NCBI RefSeq assembly: GCF_030816505.1
Contig: NZ_JAUSYB010000001.1
Coordinates: forward strand, 3,844,001 to 3,908,000
Source: Microbacterium sp. W4I20
Lineage (GTDB): Bacteria > Actinomycetota > Actinomycetes > Actinomycetales > Microbacteriaceae
Direction: 5' to 3'
Length of the DNA stretch: 64,000 nucleotides
The notes below the pieces were generated by a model, which was not told where the DNA came from, ran no database searches, and saw only the letters and a program-made list of their open reading frames with translations. This document shows, piece by piece, positions 10,537-19,205 of the stretch. Every line of letters begins with the position of its first letter. The first letter of the stretch is position 1. Position numbers and translations under genes: made by a program.

Positions 10537-10850
10537 CCACTCGAACACTCGATTCTTCGGCGGACGACCGGAGGTGCTTGTGTTGTGCTCACGAACGCGT
10601 GAGACCTCGGATCCGCAGATGGCAGCGCGGGCACGGCCGTGTATGAGACGGTTGATACCAACTCTGGCAGCGCTCGTCTTCGATCCCTTGTGTGGCGCCG
10701 ACGAGCCGTCCCAAGAGCGGGAGAGCAGCTATGGGAATCGGTGACCCCCGTCCCCACCATGTGAGCAACGGTAACAGGACCCTACTACCCCCACCCATGC
10801 GACCATCGTGATCGAGACGTTCAAAGGAGTGGACCCACCGTAACCGGCCG
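10537..10850. other. Non-coding stretch between xis and the 808-aa gene
   Basis: About 314 nt lie between the end of xis and the tandem repeat, where the two genes converge. I see no convincing reading frame with a ribosome site, no strong hairpin and no similarity to other parts of the window. Confidence 0.5.
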
Positions 10851-10900
10851 GAACCTGCACCGCGGACATCTCCGGAAACCTGCACCGCGGACATCTCCGG
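10851..10900. repeat. 25-bp tandem direct repeat, two copies
   Basis: Two adjacent 25-bp units (10851-10875 and 10876-10900) are identical except for the first base; each contains ACCTGCACCGCGGACATC. The junction AATCCGCGG continues the pattern partially. It sits 15 nt before the stop codon of the minus-strand 808-aa gene. It might be a transposon-end remnant or a protein-binding site; the sequence does not decide. Confidence 0.75.
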
Positions 10901-10914
10901 AATCCGCGGTCAGA

Positions 10915-13341
10915 TCACTTGCCGACTACCGCTGTCGCTTCAACATCCGCTCCGGAATCCGCCATCTGAGCAGCGGATGCCCTGTTCGCCGGCTCGGGCC
11001 GCCGGACGAAGTCCCGCCAGTAGTCGGCGTACTCCGAATCGAAGCCCTCACGGAAGCGCAGCATCTCGTTCGGTGCGGCGAATATGGCACCCTGCATCAA
11101 GTAAACCTTGCGGTGCAGCGAAGGCATCCCGAGTAACTCGTAGCTCGACGGACCTGTTACCCGGATTTCGGTGCCGTTGGCGCGCAGCAGCGTGCTGCTC
11201 CGACCCCACTGATCCGCCTCGCTCGACACGACCTCGAAGGTCGCACGCACGCAGCCGATCTGCTCCAGAGAGCGGAGCACCTCACGGGCACGATCCAGGG
11301 CGGAGTTCACTTCATCCGTGGTCGGCGTCCGCTGTTTACCCTCCGCGTGGAGCAGGCCGTTGCGAGCACTGAGTATCCCGGAGTCATTCAGGCGGGTGCT
11401 GACATCGCGCAGAGTCTTCCGCAGGGATACCTGCGACGAGGCGGTCAAGTCGAGGTAGGGAATCGTGTGGGTGAAAGGGAAACGCTGTAGATCCGTCTGC
11501 TTCACAAACCGCGGATAGTCGTCCTTCTCGCGGAGGAAATCCGCCTCGTGGCTGCGCAGGCTCTCCAGATGATTCGACAGCCGCATGAATCCTTGGACGA
11601 GCTCCGCAAGTACCGGCCCCGCGCTAAGGTCGTTGCGCTCGACGCCGTCCTTGCGTTCCACGGACTCGTTGAGCGTCTCGATGGTGAACTCGCGAGCGGA
11701 CTGCAGGTGGAACTCGAACGGCCTCCCGGCCACGGAATGGTCGGTGAGCAGAGCCCAAGTAGCGAAAATCAAAGAGTCGAAAAGGTGACGTTCGAGCGCG
11801 ACGAAGTAGTTGACGGCGACCTTGCGCAGCGCTTCCTCCGTCGAGTCGTTGGCCGTGAGCGGGGTAACGACGAACTTCTCCAACGAGTTGTGGTTGCGCC
11901 AGTAGTTGTCCCGAATGTCCGGTCGGCGGTTCGGGACGAACCCCAATTTCCAGAGCATCGAGTCGAGGAAGCTAGCGTCGTCCCCGCCGATGGATAGGCC
12001 GAGAACGACCGCAGCTTTCTTTGCATTCCCTTCCCTCGAGAGAACCAACGTAGAGAGTATTTCGCGAGGGCTCGCAGTGCGCAGGAAGCTCTCCAGGCGC
12101 TCATCGGTGGTGGCTCCCGGATGCCCGCGAAGCAACCATGCAAGGTCGTTCATCTCCTCTGCGGACTCCGGGTCGAAAAGGGAACGGGCGAGCGACGTCA
12201 GTCGGAGGAGTGTGACGGTGGAGCTGCCGGGCATGATCCGGTAGCCCATAGAACTAAGCTCAGATCGCAGTCCCCACGCACCGGAACGCGCGCGGTGGTT
12301 CACAACAGGCTTGCGCACCTCGCCGTCGGGCACCTCGATGTCGCCTTCCTGCACAGCCGCATCGAGAGCCTCGGCTAGAGCTTCATCGGGCTCGGTGAGC
12401 AGGAGGTTCAGCAGGCTGGCACGGTCGAGTTCAAATGACCACTTGTCGACGTCTCCGGAGAATCCGAACGATGATGCCCAAGCATGAGTTCGGCCACCGG
12501 ACGTCTCCAAGACACGCTTTAGAAGTTTCCTGAGTTCACCGTCACTGAGCCCGTCGCCCAGCAGGAAGGGCAGCGTGGAGGCGTCATTGATCTCGTACGG
12601 GTTGTATCGCTCTTCGATGAGTTCTGAGGCGAAGCCAGACCAATCGGAGGGTTCCTTCGCAAACTGACGGAGTACTTTGCTCGCGAGCGGACGATGTTGA
12701 TTCACGCCCGCCTCGCGGCTGGTGGAGAGACCGACGTTGTGGATCTCTGTGCAGGAAATATCGCTGCAGTGCTGCAGCGGAATGTCGGTCGCGGGGTGCA
12801 GGTCCCGTTCGAACTCCAACCGGTGCAACCCGAACGGGCCAAGGAGGTAGTGCCCGTCGTGGAAGACACCCTGCGGCTTGTCTTGCAGAAGCCGCATCGT
12901 ATCTCCGTGCTTCAGGTCGTCGCGCTCCTCAGGGATGAGGGAGACTGCCTCGTCATAGAGTCCGCGTCCGAAGATCATCGGGTAGAGAATGCGCTTCTCG
13001 CGGATCATCTCGGATACCGCCTCGACCAGCTTGCTCATGTCGATCCGTTCGATGTCGATGAGCGGGTCAACATGCGTCAGCGTCAACAGACACAATAGGT
13101 TCGCGTCTTTCGTCTCAACGGACTCGTTGGCGACGAGCTGGTGCCGCAGCTTCTTGCCGGAATCCGAGAGGACAATCGCCCGGTTTAGCTCGTCAGAGGC
13201 CTTGAAGTCCGACGGGATGATGGAGTGGGCCAGGATGTGGACCAGCGTGCGTAAGTCAAGGAATCGCTCGCGCCACTCCTCCTCGGGATAGTCCACCGCG
13301 AGTTCCGTCCGCGTGCGTGCACCTGATGAAGACATCGACAC
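10915..13341 (-). CDS. Large orphan cargo protein (808 aa) with a HEPN-like RNGLLH motif
   Basis: I do not recognise the family. The protein starts at GTG 13341 (a second start, ATG 13335, is two codons on) and is rich in charged helices with no transmembrane segment or signal peptide. Residues 660-665 read RNGLLH, followed by a helix-turn-helix-like stretch (TTDEVNSALDRAREVLRSLE), the R-N-x3-H arrangement and downstream helix that mark HEPN ribonuclease domains. The preceding segment (about 480-655) is also helical, as HEPN domains require. It is a monocistronic minus-strand gene facing the int/xis pair, outside the transfer operon, the usual place for ICE cargo such as phage defence. The HEPN assignment is inference from one motif. 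Confidence 0.7.
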   Translation of the reverse strand: MSMSSSGARTRTELAVDYPEEEWRERFLDLRTLVHILAHSIIPSDFKASDELNRAIVLSDSGKKLRHQLVANESVETKDANLLCLLTLTHVDPLIDIERIDMSKLVEAVSEMIREKRILYPMIFGRGLYDEAVSLIPEERDDLKHGDTMRLLQDKPQGVFHDGHYLLGPFGLHRLEFERDLHPATDIPLQHCSDISCTEIHNVGLSTSREAGVNQHRPLASKVLRQFAKEPSDWSGFASELIEERYNPYEINDASTLPFLLGDGLSDGELRKLLKRVLETSGGRTHAWASSFGFSGDVDKWSFELDRASLLNLLLTEPDEALAEALDAAVQEGDIEVPDGEVRKPVVNHRARSGAWGLRSELSSMGYRIMPGSSTVTLLRLTSLARSLFDPESAEEMNDLAWLLRGHPGATTDERLESFLRTASPREILSTLVLSREGNAKKAAVVLGLSIGGDDASFLDSMLWKLGFVPNRRPDIRDNYWRNHNSLEKFVVTPLTANDSTEEALRKVAVNYFVALERHLFDSLIFATWALLTDHSVAGRPFEFHLQSAREFTIETLNESVERKDGVERNDLSAGPVLAELVQGFMRLSNHLESLRSHEADFLREKDDYPRFVKQTDLQRFPFTHTIPYLDLTASSQVSLRKTLRDVSTRLNDSGILSARNGLLHAEGKQRTPTTDEVNSALDRAREVLRSLEQIGCVRATFEVVSSEADQWGRSSTLLRANGTEIRVTGPSSYELLGMPSLHRKVYLMQGAIFAAPNEMLRFREGFDSEYADYWRDFVRRPEPANRASAAQMADSGADVEATAVVGK

Positions 13342-13432
13342 CCCTGTCTACGCCTCCCTTAGGCGCCCCGACTCACACAGTACATGCGCGGGAATGGCTC
13401 CCATATAGCCTTCTCAGTGCTCGGTCAGGAGG

Positions 13433-13693
13433 TCACTCGCTTCGCAAGCTCTCCACGGCATCACCGGGATGCGACGTGATCAGGGATCGCGGCCAATCGC
13501 AAGCGATCCCGCCGTACCGCGGCGTCCACTCGATCCATGCTGGGTCGCGTCGTCGCGCTCGATGGGGGAGATCAGTCAATCCGCTGACGCTCATGAGGAG
13601 CCTTCCGGTCGCGGGGTCATCCAGAACGCCGATCAGCGCGAGCACCATCCGGGCGGTCCGCTCGTCCTTCGCGAGCTGCGAGAGCATGGGCAT
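13433..13693 (-). CDS. Small orphan protein (86 aa)
   Basis: An 86-aa soluble protein beginning MPMLSQLAKDERTARMVLAL. ATG 13693 is preceded by a perfect AGGAGG six nt upstream, which argues that it is real. The middle holds RRDPAWIEWTPRYGGIACDW; no known motif is recognised. It lies 91 nt upstream of the 808-aa gene on the same strand and may be co-transcribed with it, so a partner or antitoxin-like role is possible but unsupported. Confidence 0.6.
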   Translation of the reverse strand: MPMLSQLAKDERTARMVLALIGVLDDPATGRLLMSVSGLTDLPHRARRRDPAWIEWTPRYGGIACDWPRSLITSHPGDAVESLRSE

Positions 13694-13886
13694 GTCAGCC
13701 TCCTGTGCGTTGAGATCTCTATAGGAAGGTGAGCAGGATCAGCCCTTTTGGTTCCTGAAGAGCAGGCGTACCCTGGAAGGCGAAGCAGGTTCACAACTCT
13801 GCAGGCCCTTCGGGGCGGCCCTCCACGGGCACTCGACACACACGCTGCTTCCTCGACGGAGAACGACGTGTGACGAGAGGCCCATC

Positions 13887-14243
13887 ATGATTCGTTCGAT
13901 CTGGACGGTCAGTGCCTTCATCCATGCTGTCCTGCAGCGATGCGCACCTACGAACATCGTTCTTGGCCGCATCCGGCGTCGCCGCGGACTCAAGTGGGGC
14001 GTACCCGCGATGCTCCTCGCGGTGCCGTACTCGATCGCGGCCAGCCTGTGTTCCGCAGCGGTCGGCGACGGCGCCTCCGGGTGGTTGAACCTCATCATCG
14101 TGCTGTGCCTGTGGAACGCGACGAAATTCCTCGTGGCGGGACCCGTCGCCGTGGTGCTCCTGCTCCGTGTTCGGCATCAGGAGGCTGTCGCGAGGCGCGC
14201 GTCCGAGCGGGCGAACGCAGCTGTCGAGCTTGTCGCGGCTTGA
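13887..14243 (+). CDS. Small membrane protein common in actinobacterial elements
   Basis: A 118-aa protein with an N-terminal APTN-type segment (FIHAVLQRCAPTNIVLGRIR), then RRGLKWGVPAMLLAVPY and two clear transmembrane helices (about residues 38-58 and 66-98), and a basic C-terminal tail. I know closely similar short proteins from actinobacterial conjugative elements, sometimes named sulfate permease without proof. It is encoded opposite to the transfer operon, convergent with the DUF4913 gene. Function unknown. Confidence 0.75.
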   Translation: MIRSIWTVSAFIHAVLQRCAPTNIVLGRIRRRRGLKWGVPAMLLAVPYSIAASLCSAAVGDGASGWLNLIIVLCLWNATKFLVAGPVAVVLLLRVRHQEAVARRASERANAAVELVAA

Positions 14244-14257
14244 ACACCCGACCGATC

Positions 14258-14824
14258 TCAGTCGGGGATCTCGCCGGTGCGTTCGTCGATGGTGGCGAAG
14301 AACGCATCCTCTGCGGCCTGGCGCGCTTGGACCTGTTCGATGACGAACGCGACGAAGTCGGCGTCTCGGTCAGTGATGACATGCTCGACGATGTCGACGG
14401 TCCGATCTTCCCCCGGCCAGATAGTCTGCCGCGTCGGACGGTCCCGATCGAGGCGGGTGCCACTGACCGTGACCCAATCGTGCAAACGCTGGCGAGCATC
14501 CGCGAAGTCGCGATGCCAGCCGAAAGGTGCGGAGCCGTCTTGGCCGGCGTCGTAGGCGCAGAGCCAATGCAGGTGCAGCGCCGACAGCTCCCAGACCAGT
14601 TCGGGATGGCGGTGCCAGAGCGGCGGAATCACTGCCGCCGGGATGCCGTACTCCAGCCGGAGCCAGTTCACCCAGCGGTTGAGTTCGAGGAGTTCTTGCT
14701 CAAGGTCGTGCGAGGTGAGCAAGTTCCAGTTGATTGGGTGCGGTGGCTCCGCAACGAGATCGGGCCCAAACGGCTCAGCGTGCATACTCTCGGGCCCTTG
14801 GTTGAGCGCGTCGTCGTCGTTCAT
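14258..14824 (-). CDS. DUF4913-type element protein
   Basis: A 188-aa acidic protein with the tryptophan-rich core WNLLTSHDLEQELLELNRWV, WLRLEYGIPAAVIPPLWHRH and ELSALHLHWLCAYD that characterises DUF4913, a family found almost only in actinobacterial plasmids and conjugative elements. It is the last gene of the transfer operon, 16 nt after ssb. The biochemical role is not known. Confidence 0.85.
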   Translation of the reverse strand: MNDDDALNQGPESMHAEPFGPDLVAEPPHPINWNLLTSHDLEQELLELNRWVNWLRLEYGIPAAVIPPLWHRHPELVWELSALHLHWLCAYDAGQDGSAPFGWHRDFADARQRLHDWVTVSGTRLDRDRPTRQTIWPGEDRTVDIVEHVITDRDADFVAFVIEQVQARQAAEDAFFATIDERTGEIPD

Positions 14825-14840
14825 GGTTGTTCCCGTTGGA

Positions 14841-15293
14841 CTAGCGACTGAGAGGCGAACTGCTCATGGTTGGCTGCGCTCGGGCGTCAAACGCACGGCT
14901 CTGCTCCTTGTCAGCGCGGTCCCGGTCGGCGCCTCGGGGAGACCGGTCGACGTCGTACCGGGTGCGCGCGGTGTCGTGGCCGATACGCTTCGCGACGAAC
15001 TCTTCCCCCTCGACGGTCTGGCCCTCGCGCTCGTAGCTCACGGGCCGCTGGTATCCCTCGGCGAGAAATTTGTCGCCCTTCGCGAACCGCGCAGACGTGT
15101 GTTCGGCAGAGCGTCCGAACATGACGAGGTGGTGGTAGCTCGTCTCCAACTGCGTGAAGCTCCCGTCCTCTTCGCGACGGAAGTGCTCCTGCCCGAAGCG
15201 GAAGTAGACGCGGGGGTTCCCGTTGCTGGAGTTCGTCAGCTGCGGTTCTGAGGCGACGAAGCCCGAGACGGATTCTTGCGTGTAGATCGACAT
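14841..15293 (-). CDS. ssb: Single-stranded DNA-binding protein (element-encoded SSB)
   Basis: A 150-aa OB-fold protein starting MSIYTQESVSGFVASEPQLT, with YFRFGQEHFRREEDGSF, TSYHHLVMFGRSAEHTSARF and KGDKFLAEGYQRPVSYEREG segments typical of SSB. The C-terminal tail is disordered and lacks the acidic DDDIPF tip of housekeeping SSBs, as is usual in plasmid or ICE copies. It probably coats transferred single strands. It follows the coupling protein by 2 nt. Confidence 0.9.
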   Translation of the reverse strand: MSIYTQESVSGFVASEPQLTNSSNGNPRVYFRFGQEHFRREEDGSFTQLETSYHHLVMFGRSAEHTSARFAKGDKFLAEGYQRPVSYEREGQTVEGEEFVAKRIGHDTARTRYDVDRSPRGADRDRADKEQSRAFDARAQPTMSSSPLSR

Positions 15294-15295
15294 GA

Positions 15296-17155
15296 TCAGC
15301 TCCCTGTCTGGTTGGGTGGCCGGGTTTGCTCGGTCACTGCATCAGGCAGGTGCGCGCCGCTCTCCGGACCGGCCTGATTCGTCGTGGGGCCCTTCAGGAG
15401 TGCTTCCACGGCCGAGCGATCGAGCCGGATCTTCTCGCCGTCAGCGCGCTTCGGCCATGGACGCAGGTCTGTGACGATCGGCGGCGCCGATCGCAGCAGG
15501 ATGATGCCAGTACCGAACGAGAGCGTGCGGATGCGATCTGGCGGCAGGATCGGGACGCGGCGAACGGAGCGCTGGTTGGATCGTGAGCCGTAGTCGCCGA
15601 AAGTGACGGAATCGGTGAACTCGTCCCGCTCGCCGATGAGCGTGGATAGGTCCTGGAGGTCACGAGAGTTGGAAGCGCCGCCAAGAATGATCTTCGCGAT
15701 GCTGGCGTCCCAGATCGCAGCTGCCTGGTTCTCCGACCACTTGTCTCTCGCTTGGGCGAGAGACTGGAGCACGGGCATCGTCGTGATGCCGGTGCCGCCA
15801 CCTTCCGCCATGAGCGTGGGGAGCGACGGCAGGGGAGCGAGGTTCCCGACCTCATCGAGTGCGAGCAACAGCGGTGGATCAAGGCGTGCGCCGGGTGATC
15901 GTGCCGCCATCCGACGCGCGGTTTCGACGAGGTCTTCGATGAAAGCAGCGACGAGGGCAGCGCTGTTTCCGGCGCCAGCTCCGGTCGCGAGCAAATAAAG
16001 CGTGCCGCGGTTGAGGATGAATTGCTCTGGGTCGAAGTGTTCGTTTTCGGACGGGCTGACGGCATCCAGCACTCTGGGGTCGGCCAGTGCGGCAAGAGCA
16101 AGGGATACGCCTTGCCAGATGCTGTCACGCGTGCGCGGATCGGCGTCTAGCATCGCCTCCAGCGATTCGGCCCATCCTGTCGCGGCGCGCGGCGAGCCAG
16201 ACAGGATCGCTACGGCCTCGGCTGCCGCGGCGGGGTCGAGGGTCCAGCGGAAGAGTTCGGTCGGACTTCGCTGATCGAGTGCCGCGGCGTGCAGGAGCGT
16301 CTGGAGGGCGATGCGTGTCTTGCCCTCCCAGAACCCACCGCCTTGCACACCCCCCGAGGACAGCTCGGTCGCAGCGGCGAGGCCGGCCGCGCGGATCATC
16401 GCCGTGAGCGGATCCCCGCACCCGCGGATGGGTGACCATCGCAGCCCAGCGGGGATACCCTCGGCCAGATGCTCAGGGTCGAAAACTGCGACAGGGCCGA
16501 TCCGCTTGCGCGCCCTAAGAGTGACGGTGAGGTTGTCGGGTCTGGTTGAGGTCGTAACGACTGCTCCGGGCGCATCAAGGATCGCTGGGATCACGATATG
16601 CAGGCCCTTGCCGGAGCGCGGCGGTCCGATGAGCAGGATCGAGTCTTCGACGCTGGCCCAGATCTGCCTTCCGTGTGATCGCCCGAACAGATAGCCAACG
16701 TCCTCGGGCTTAGGGCACTCCAGTGACGGGCGCATTGTGGCAGCGCGGCGAAGGAGCGCCTTGGTCGACGCGCTGGACGCGACCTCACGCGCACTCGCGG
16801 TGCCCTGGAGCCGACGCGGGTCAATGTCGTTGGAGTGCGAGTGGCGCCGTAGCATCACCCACGCCCACCCGATTGCGGCGCCGAGCAGTACGAGCATGAA
16901 TGCTGCGACGACCCAGAAGGCGACGGCGTTGAGCTCAGGCGCTTCGAGCGCCGCGGCGGGGTCAGCAGGATCGAACAACACATTGACGCCACCACCGATC
17001 CCGGCCCGTGGTTGCTCCACCCCAGAGAGCGCAGCAGCCACGGACCCCGCGCCACGAAGGACCGCGGCGACGCTGAACAACGCGACGAGACCGATCATCA
17101 ACGGATTGGTGAGTTCGTCAACGAAGCCCCGGCTTGGAGCGTGCGGGGTATTCAT
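15296..17155 (-). CDS. Type IV coupling protein (VirD4/TraG/TraD-like)
   Basis: A 619-aa membrane ATPase that delivers relaxase-DNA to the transfer channel. Two N-terminal transmembrane helices (about 19-42 and 79-101) precede the ATPase domain; Walker A GPPRSGKG lies at 177-184 and a Walker B-like LLLALDEVGN follows near residue 430, then the TraG/TraM-type C-domain (TMPVLQSLAQARDKW, GASNSRDLQDLSTLIGERD). ATG 17155 overlaps the stop of the 177-aa gene (ATGA). Confidence 0.93.
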   Translation of the reverse strand: MNTPHAPSRGFVDELTNPLMIGLVALFSVAAVLRGAGSVAAALSGVEQPRAGIGGGVNVLFDPADPAAALEAPELNAVAFWVVAAFMLVLLGAAIGWAWVMLRRHSHSNDIDPRRLQGTASAREVASSASTKALLRRAATMRPSLECPKPEDVGYLFGRSHGRQIWASVEDSILLIGPPRSGKGLHIVIPAILDAPGAVVTTSTRPDNLTVTLRARKRIGPVAVFDPEHLAEGIPAGLRWSPIRGCGDPLTAMIRAAGLAAATELSSGGVQGGGFWEGKTRIALQTLLHAAALDQRSPTELFRWTLDPAAAAEAVAILSGSPRAATGWAESLEAMLDADPRTRDSIWQGVSLALAALADPRVLDAVSPSENEHFDPEQFILNRGTLYLLATGAGAGNSAALVAAFIEDLVETARRMAARSPGARLDPPLLLALDEVGNLAPLPSLPTLMAEGGGTGITTMPVLQSLAQARDKWSENQAAAIWDASIAKIILGGASNSRDLQDLSTLIGERDEFTDSVTFGDYGSRSNQRSVRRVPILPPDRIRTLSFGTGIILLRSAPPIVTDLRPWPKRADGEKIRLDRSAVEALLKGPTTNQAGPESGAHLPDAVTEQTRPPNQTGS

Positions 17156-17685
17156 GACGGCACGAATTCCGAGACGATGACGCCGGAGACGCGGCCGATG
17201 AGGAGGATCTCCGACCGGTGGTCAACCATCCCGCTCAGATCGATAACGGCACGAGCGGTCCCATCGGCCGAGCCTTCCGCGCCGCAGATCGAGAGTGCAA
17301 CGGTGACGTCCTCACCGGGGACGAACCCGGATCCGCGGACCTCGAGGAGCTGGTGCATCGGAAGATGCCGCGCTCGCCGCGTTGCACCAGGCGCCGGGGA
17401 ATCGACGTCTGTGTGCTCGCGCCTTGTGGCGTGGATGATGTCGGTGAAGATGGAACCGTCGTGCTCTCGTACTTCGACGCGGATGGTGCGAGTGCGGTGG
17501 TCAGAGAGCGCGTCAAGTAATTCACCGAACTGCGCCCGACTCCATTCGAAGCCTGCGCGCGGAGGCGGGAAGTCGCGTCCGTCCTGAGTGACGCGCATCA
17601 CACCGCCTTCGTCGACGCGGATGCTGGCGAGTGGAAAGTTGACGAACGCTTCGGACGGGAATCCTCCTGCGCTGCGATTGCTCAT
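17152..17685 (-). CDS. Conserved transfer-operon protein of unknown function (177 aa)
   Basis: A soluble 177-aa protein without recognised motif; it has ASIRVDEGGVMRVTQDGRDF near the N-terminus and a C-terminal beta-rich part (HQLLEVRGSGFVPGEDVTVA) resembling an Ig-like or hydrolase-accessory fold. ATG 17685 is chosen because it lies clear of the upstream VirB4-like gene (stop 17721) and has GCGAGG before it; longer in-frame starts would overlap that gene. Its position between the VirB4-like and VirD4-like ATPases implies a transfer role. Confidence 0.75.
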   Translation of the reverse strand: MSNRSAGGFPSEAFVNFPLASIRVDEGGVMRVTQDGRDFPPPRAGFEWSRAQFGELLDALSDHRTRTIRVEVREHDGSIFTDIIHATRREHTDVDSPAPGATRRARHLPMHQLLEVRGSGFVPGEDVTVALSICGAEGSADGTARAVIDLSGMVDHRSEILLIGRVSGVIVSEFVPS

Positions 17686-17720
17686 GCCTCGCAGGTGCGC
17701 GAGCGGCTCCTCGCGTCGGG

Positions 17721-19205
17721 TCAGCCGGTCATGCGCGCGGTTGTATCGAAGAGTTCCAGCTCGGCTGGATGGAGCTGGTGCTGGCACACGAAGGAGCGGT
17801 CCTTGATGCGCCACAGCCCCTGGCCGACCCCGAGGCCCGGAAGCAACTTCTGCTCGGTGCCCGTGAGCCCGAGTGCTCTCGCGGTGCTGCCGAGCTGGTC
17901 AGATTCCTGCCGGTAAATGATCCTCGTCTCGGCATTGGCCAACAAGCTGTTCGCGAGGGCGCGCATCGCCGAGCCTTGATCGCCGACGTTCTCCAAGTCG
18001 GTCAGTTTGTGGAAGATCAGCATGTTCGCGATCCCGTAGTGGCGTGCGAGTCGCCAGTGTGCGTCCATGCGCCGTAGCAGCGCCGGGTGAGACATGAGGC
18101 GCCAGGCTTCGTCGTAGATGCACCAGCGCTGGCCTCCGCTGGGATCGAGCAGGGCGGACTCCATCCATGCGGAGGAGCAGGTCATGAGTACCGAGGTCAG
18201 CGTCGAGTTCTCCGTCACTCGCGACAGATCGAGCGAGATCATCGGCAGGGTCGGATCGAAGGCCACGGTCGAAGGGCCGTCGAATAGCCCGGCGAGGTCA
18301 CCGGCGACCAGGCGTCGGAGAGCGTGACCGACAAGTCGCCCGTCTTTGGCGAGCCGTCCGTCGGGGTCGGCATGCGAGGTCGGATTGAGGATGTGTTCGA
18401 CAATCATCGGCAGGACCGGGATGCCGTTGCTGCGCACGACCTCGGTCAGCGCGGTATCGATCGCAGTGTGTTCCAGCGGCGTGAGCTGTCGAGTGAGCAC
18501 CGTCTCCGCGAGCGCTCCGATCAAGTCCCGGCGACGGGAAGCAACCGTGGACGCCCAGCTCACGTCGCTCATGCCTACGGGCCGGTATCCCTCGTCAAGT
18601 GGATTCAGGCGCGTCGTGAGCCCGTGCCCGAGCACGATGGCCTGTCCGCCCACGGCCTCGGCGACAGCAGTGTGTTCGCCCTTCGGATCGCCGGGCACAT
18701 AGACGCGGCGCCCGAACGGAAGTGATCTCGTGTAGAGGCTCTTGGCCAGGCTGGACTTGCCAGATCCGACGATGCCCGCGAGCACAACGTTCGGAGCGGT
18801 GATTATGCCGCGGGCGTACAGCACCCATGGGTCGTAGACGAAGGATCCACCCGAGTACAGATCCTGTCCCACGAAGACTCCGTCTGGTCCGAGCCCACCT
18901 TCGGCAAGAAATGGATAAGCACTAGCGAGGGTCGCTGACGTGTCCTGATGCCGGGGCAAGCGGAACCTCCCCGGCGATCGGAGCTGCGCGATGCCAAGCT
19001 CACCGGCGGCAGGGAGATATTTGGTGGCCCGCTGTTCGATCAGCTCGGCGACGTGCTTCTCCCGGGCTTCTTGGCGTTCAGCGTGCTGCTGATCAGTCTG
19101 CATTTTCGCGGCGGCCTGTCGACGCGTCTTTCGCAGGCGACGTTTCTCAGTAGCTGGAGAAATGAGTACCGAGGTGTGGAGTCTTTCGGCATCATGCCGG
19201 TTCAC
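17721..19205 (-). CDS. VirB4/TraE-like conjugal transfer ATPase
   Basis: A 494-aa ATPase with Walker A GIVGSGKS (about residues 144-151), a Walker B-like SLDLSRV and the WCIYDEAWRLM box typical of VirB4/TraC ATPases, followed by RHYGIANMLIFHKLTDLEN. It lacks the long N-terminal domain of classical VirB4; in this actinobacterial system that part seems to be supplied by the SCO6880-type protein. GTG 19205 is chosen since it overlaps the previous stop as GTGA; a longer frame from 19259 would overlap by 58 nt. Confidence 0.9.
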   Translation of the reverse strand: MNRHDAERLHTSVLISPATEKRRLRKTRRQAAAKMQTDQQHAERQEAREKHVAELIEQRATKYLPAAGELGIAQLRSPGRFRLPRHQDTSATLASAYPFLAEGGLGPDGVFVGQDLYSGGSFVYDPWVLYARGIITAPNVVLAGIVGSGKSSLAKSLYTRSLPFGRRVYVPGDPKGEHTAVAEAVGGQAIVLGHGLTTRLNPLDEGYRPVGMSDVSWASTVASRRRDLIGALAETVLTRQLTPLEHTAIDTALTEVVRSNGIPVLPMIVEHILNPTSHADPDGRLAKDGRLVGHALRRLVAGDLAGLFDGPSTVAFDPTLPMISLDLSRVTENSTLTSVLMTCSSAWMESALLDPSGGQRWCIYDEAWRLMSHPALLRRMDAHWRLARHYGIANMLIFHKLTDLENVGDQGSAMRALANSLLANAETRIIYRQESDQLGSTARALGLTGTEQKLLPGLGVGQGLWRIKDRSFVCQHQLHPAELELFDTTARMTG

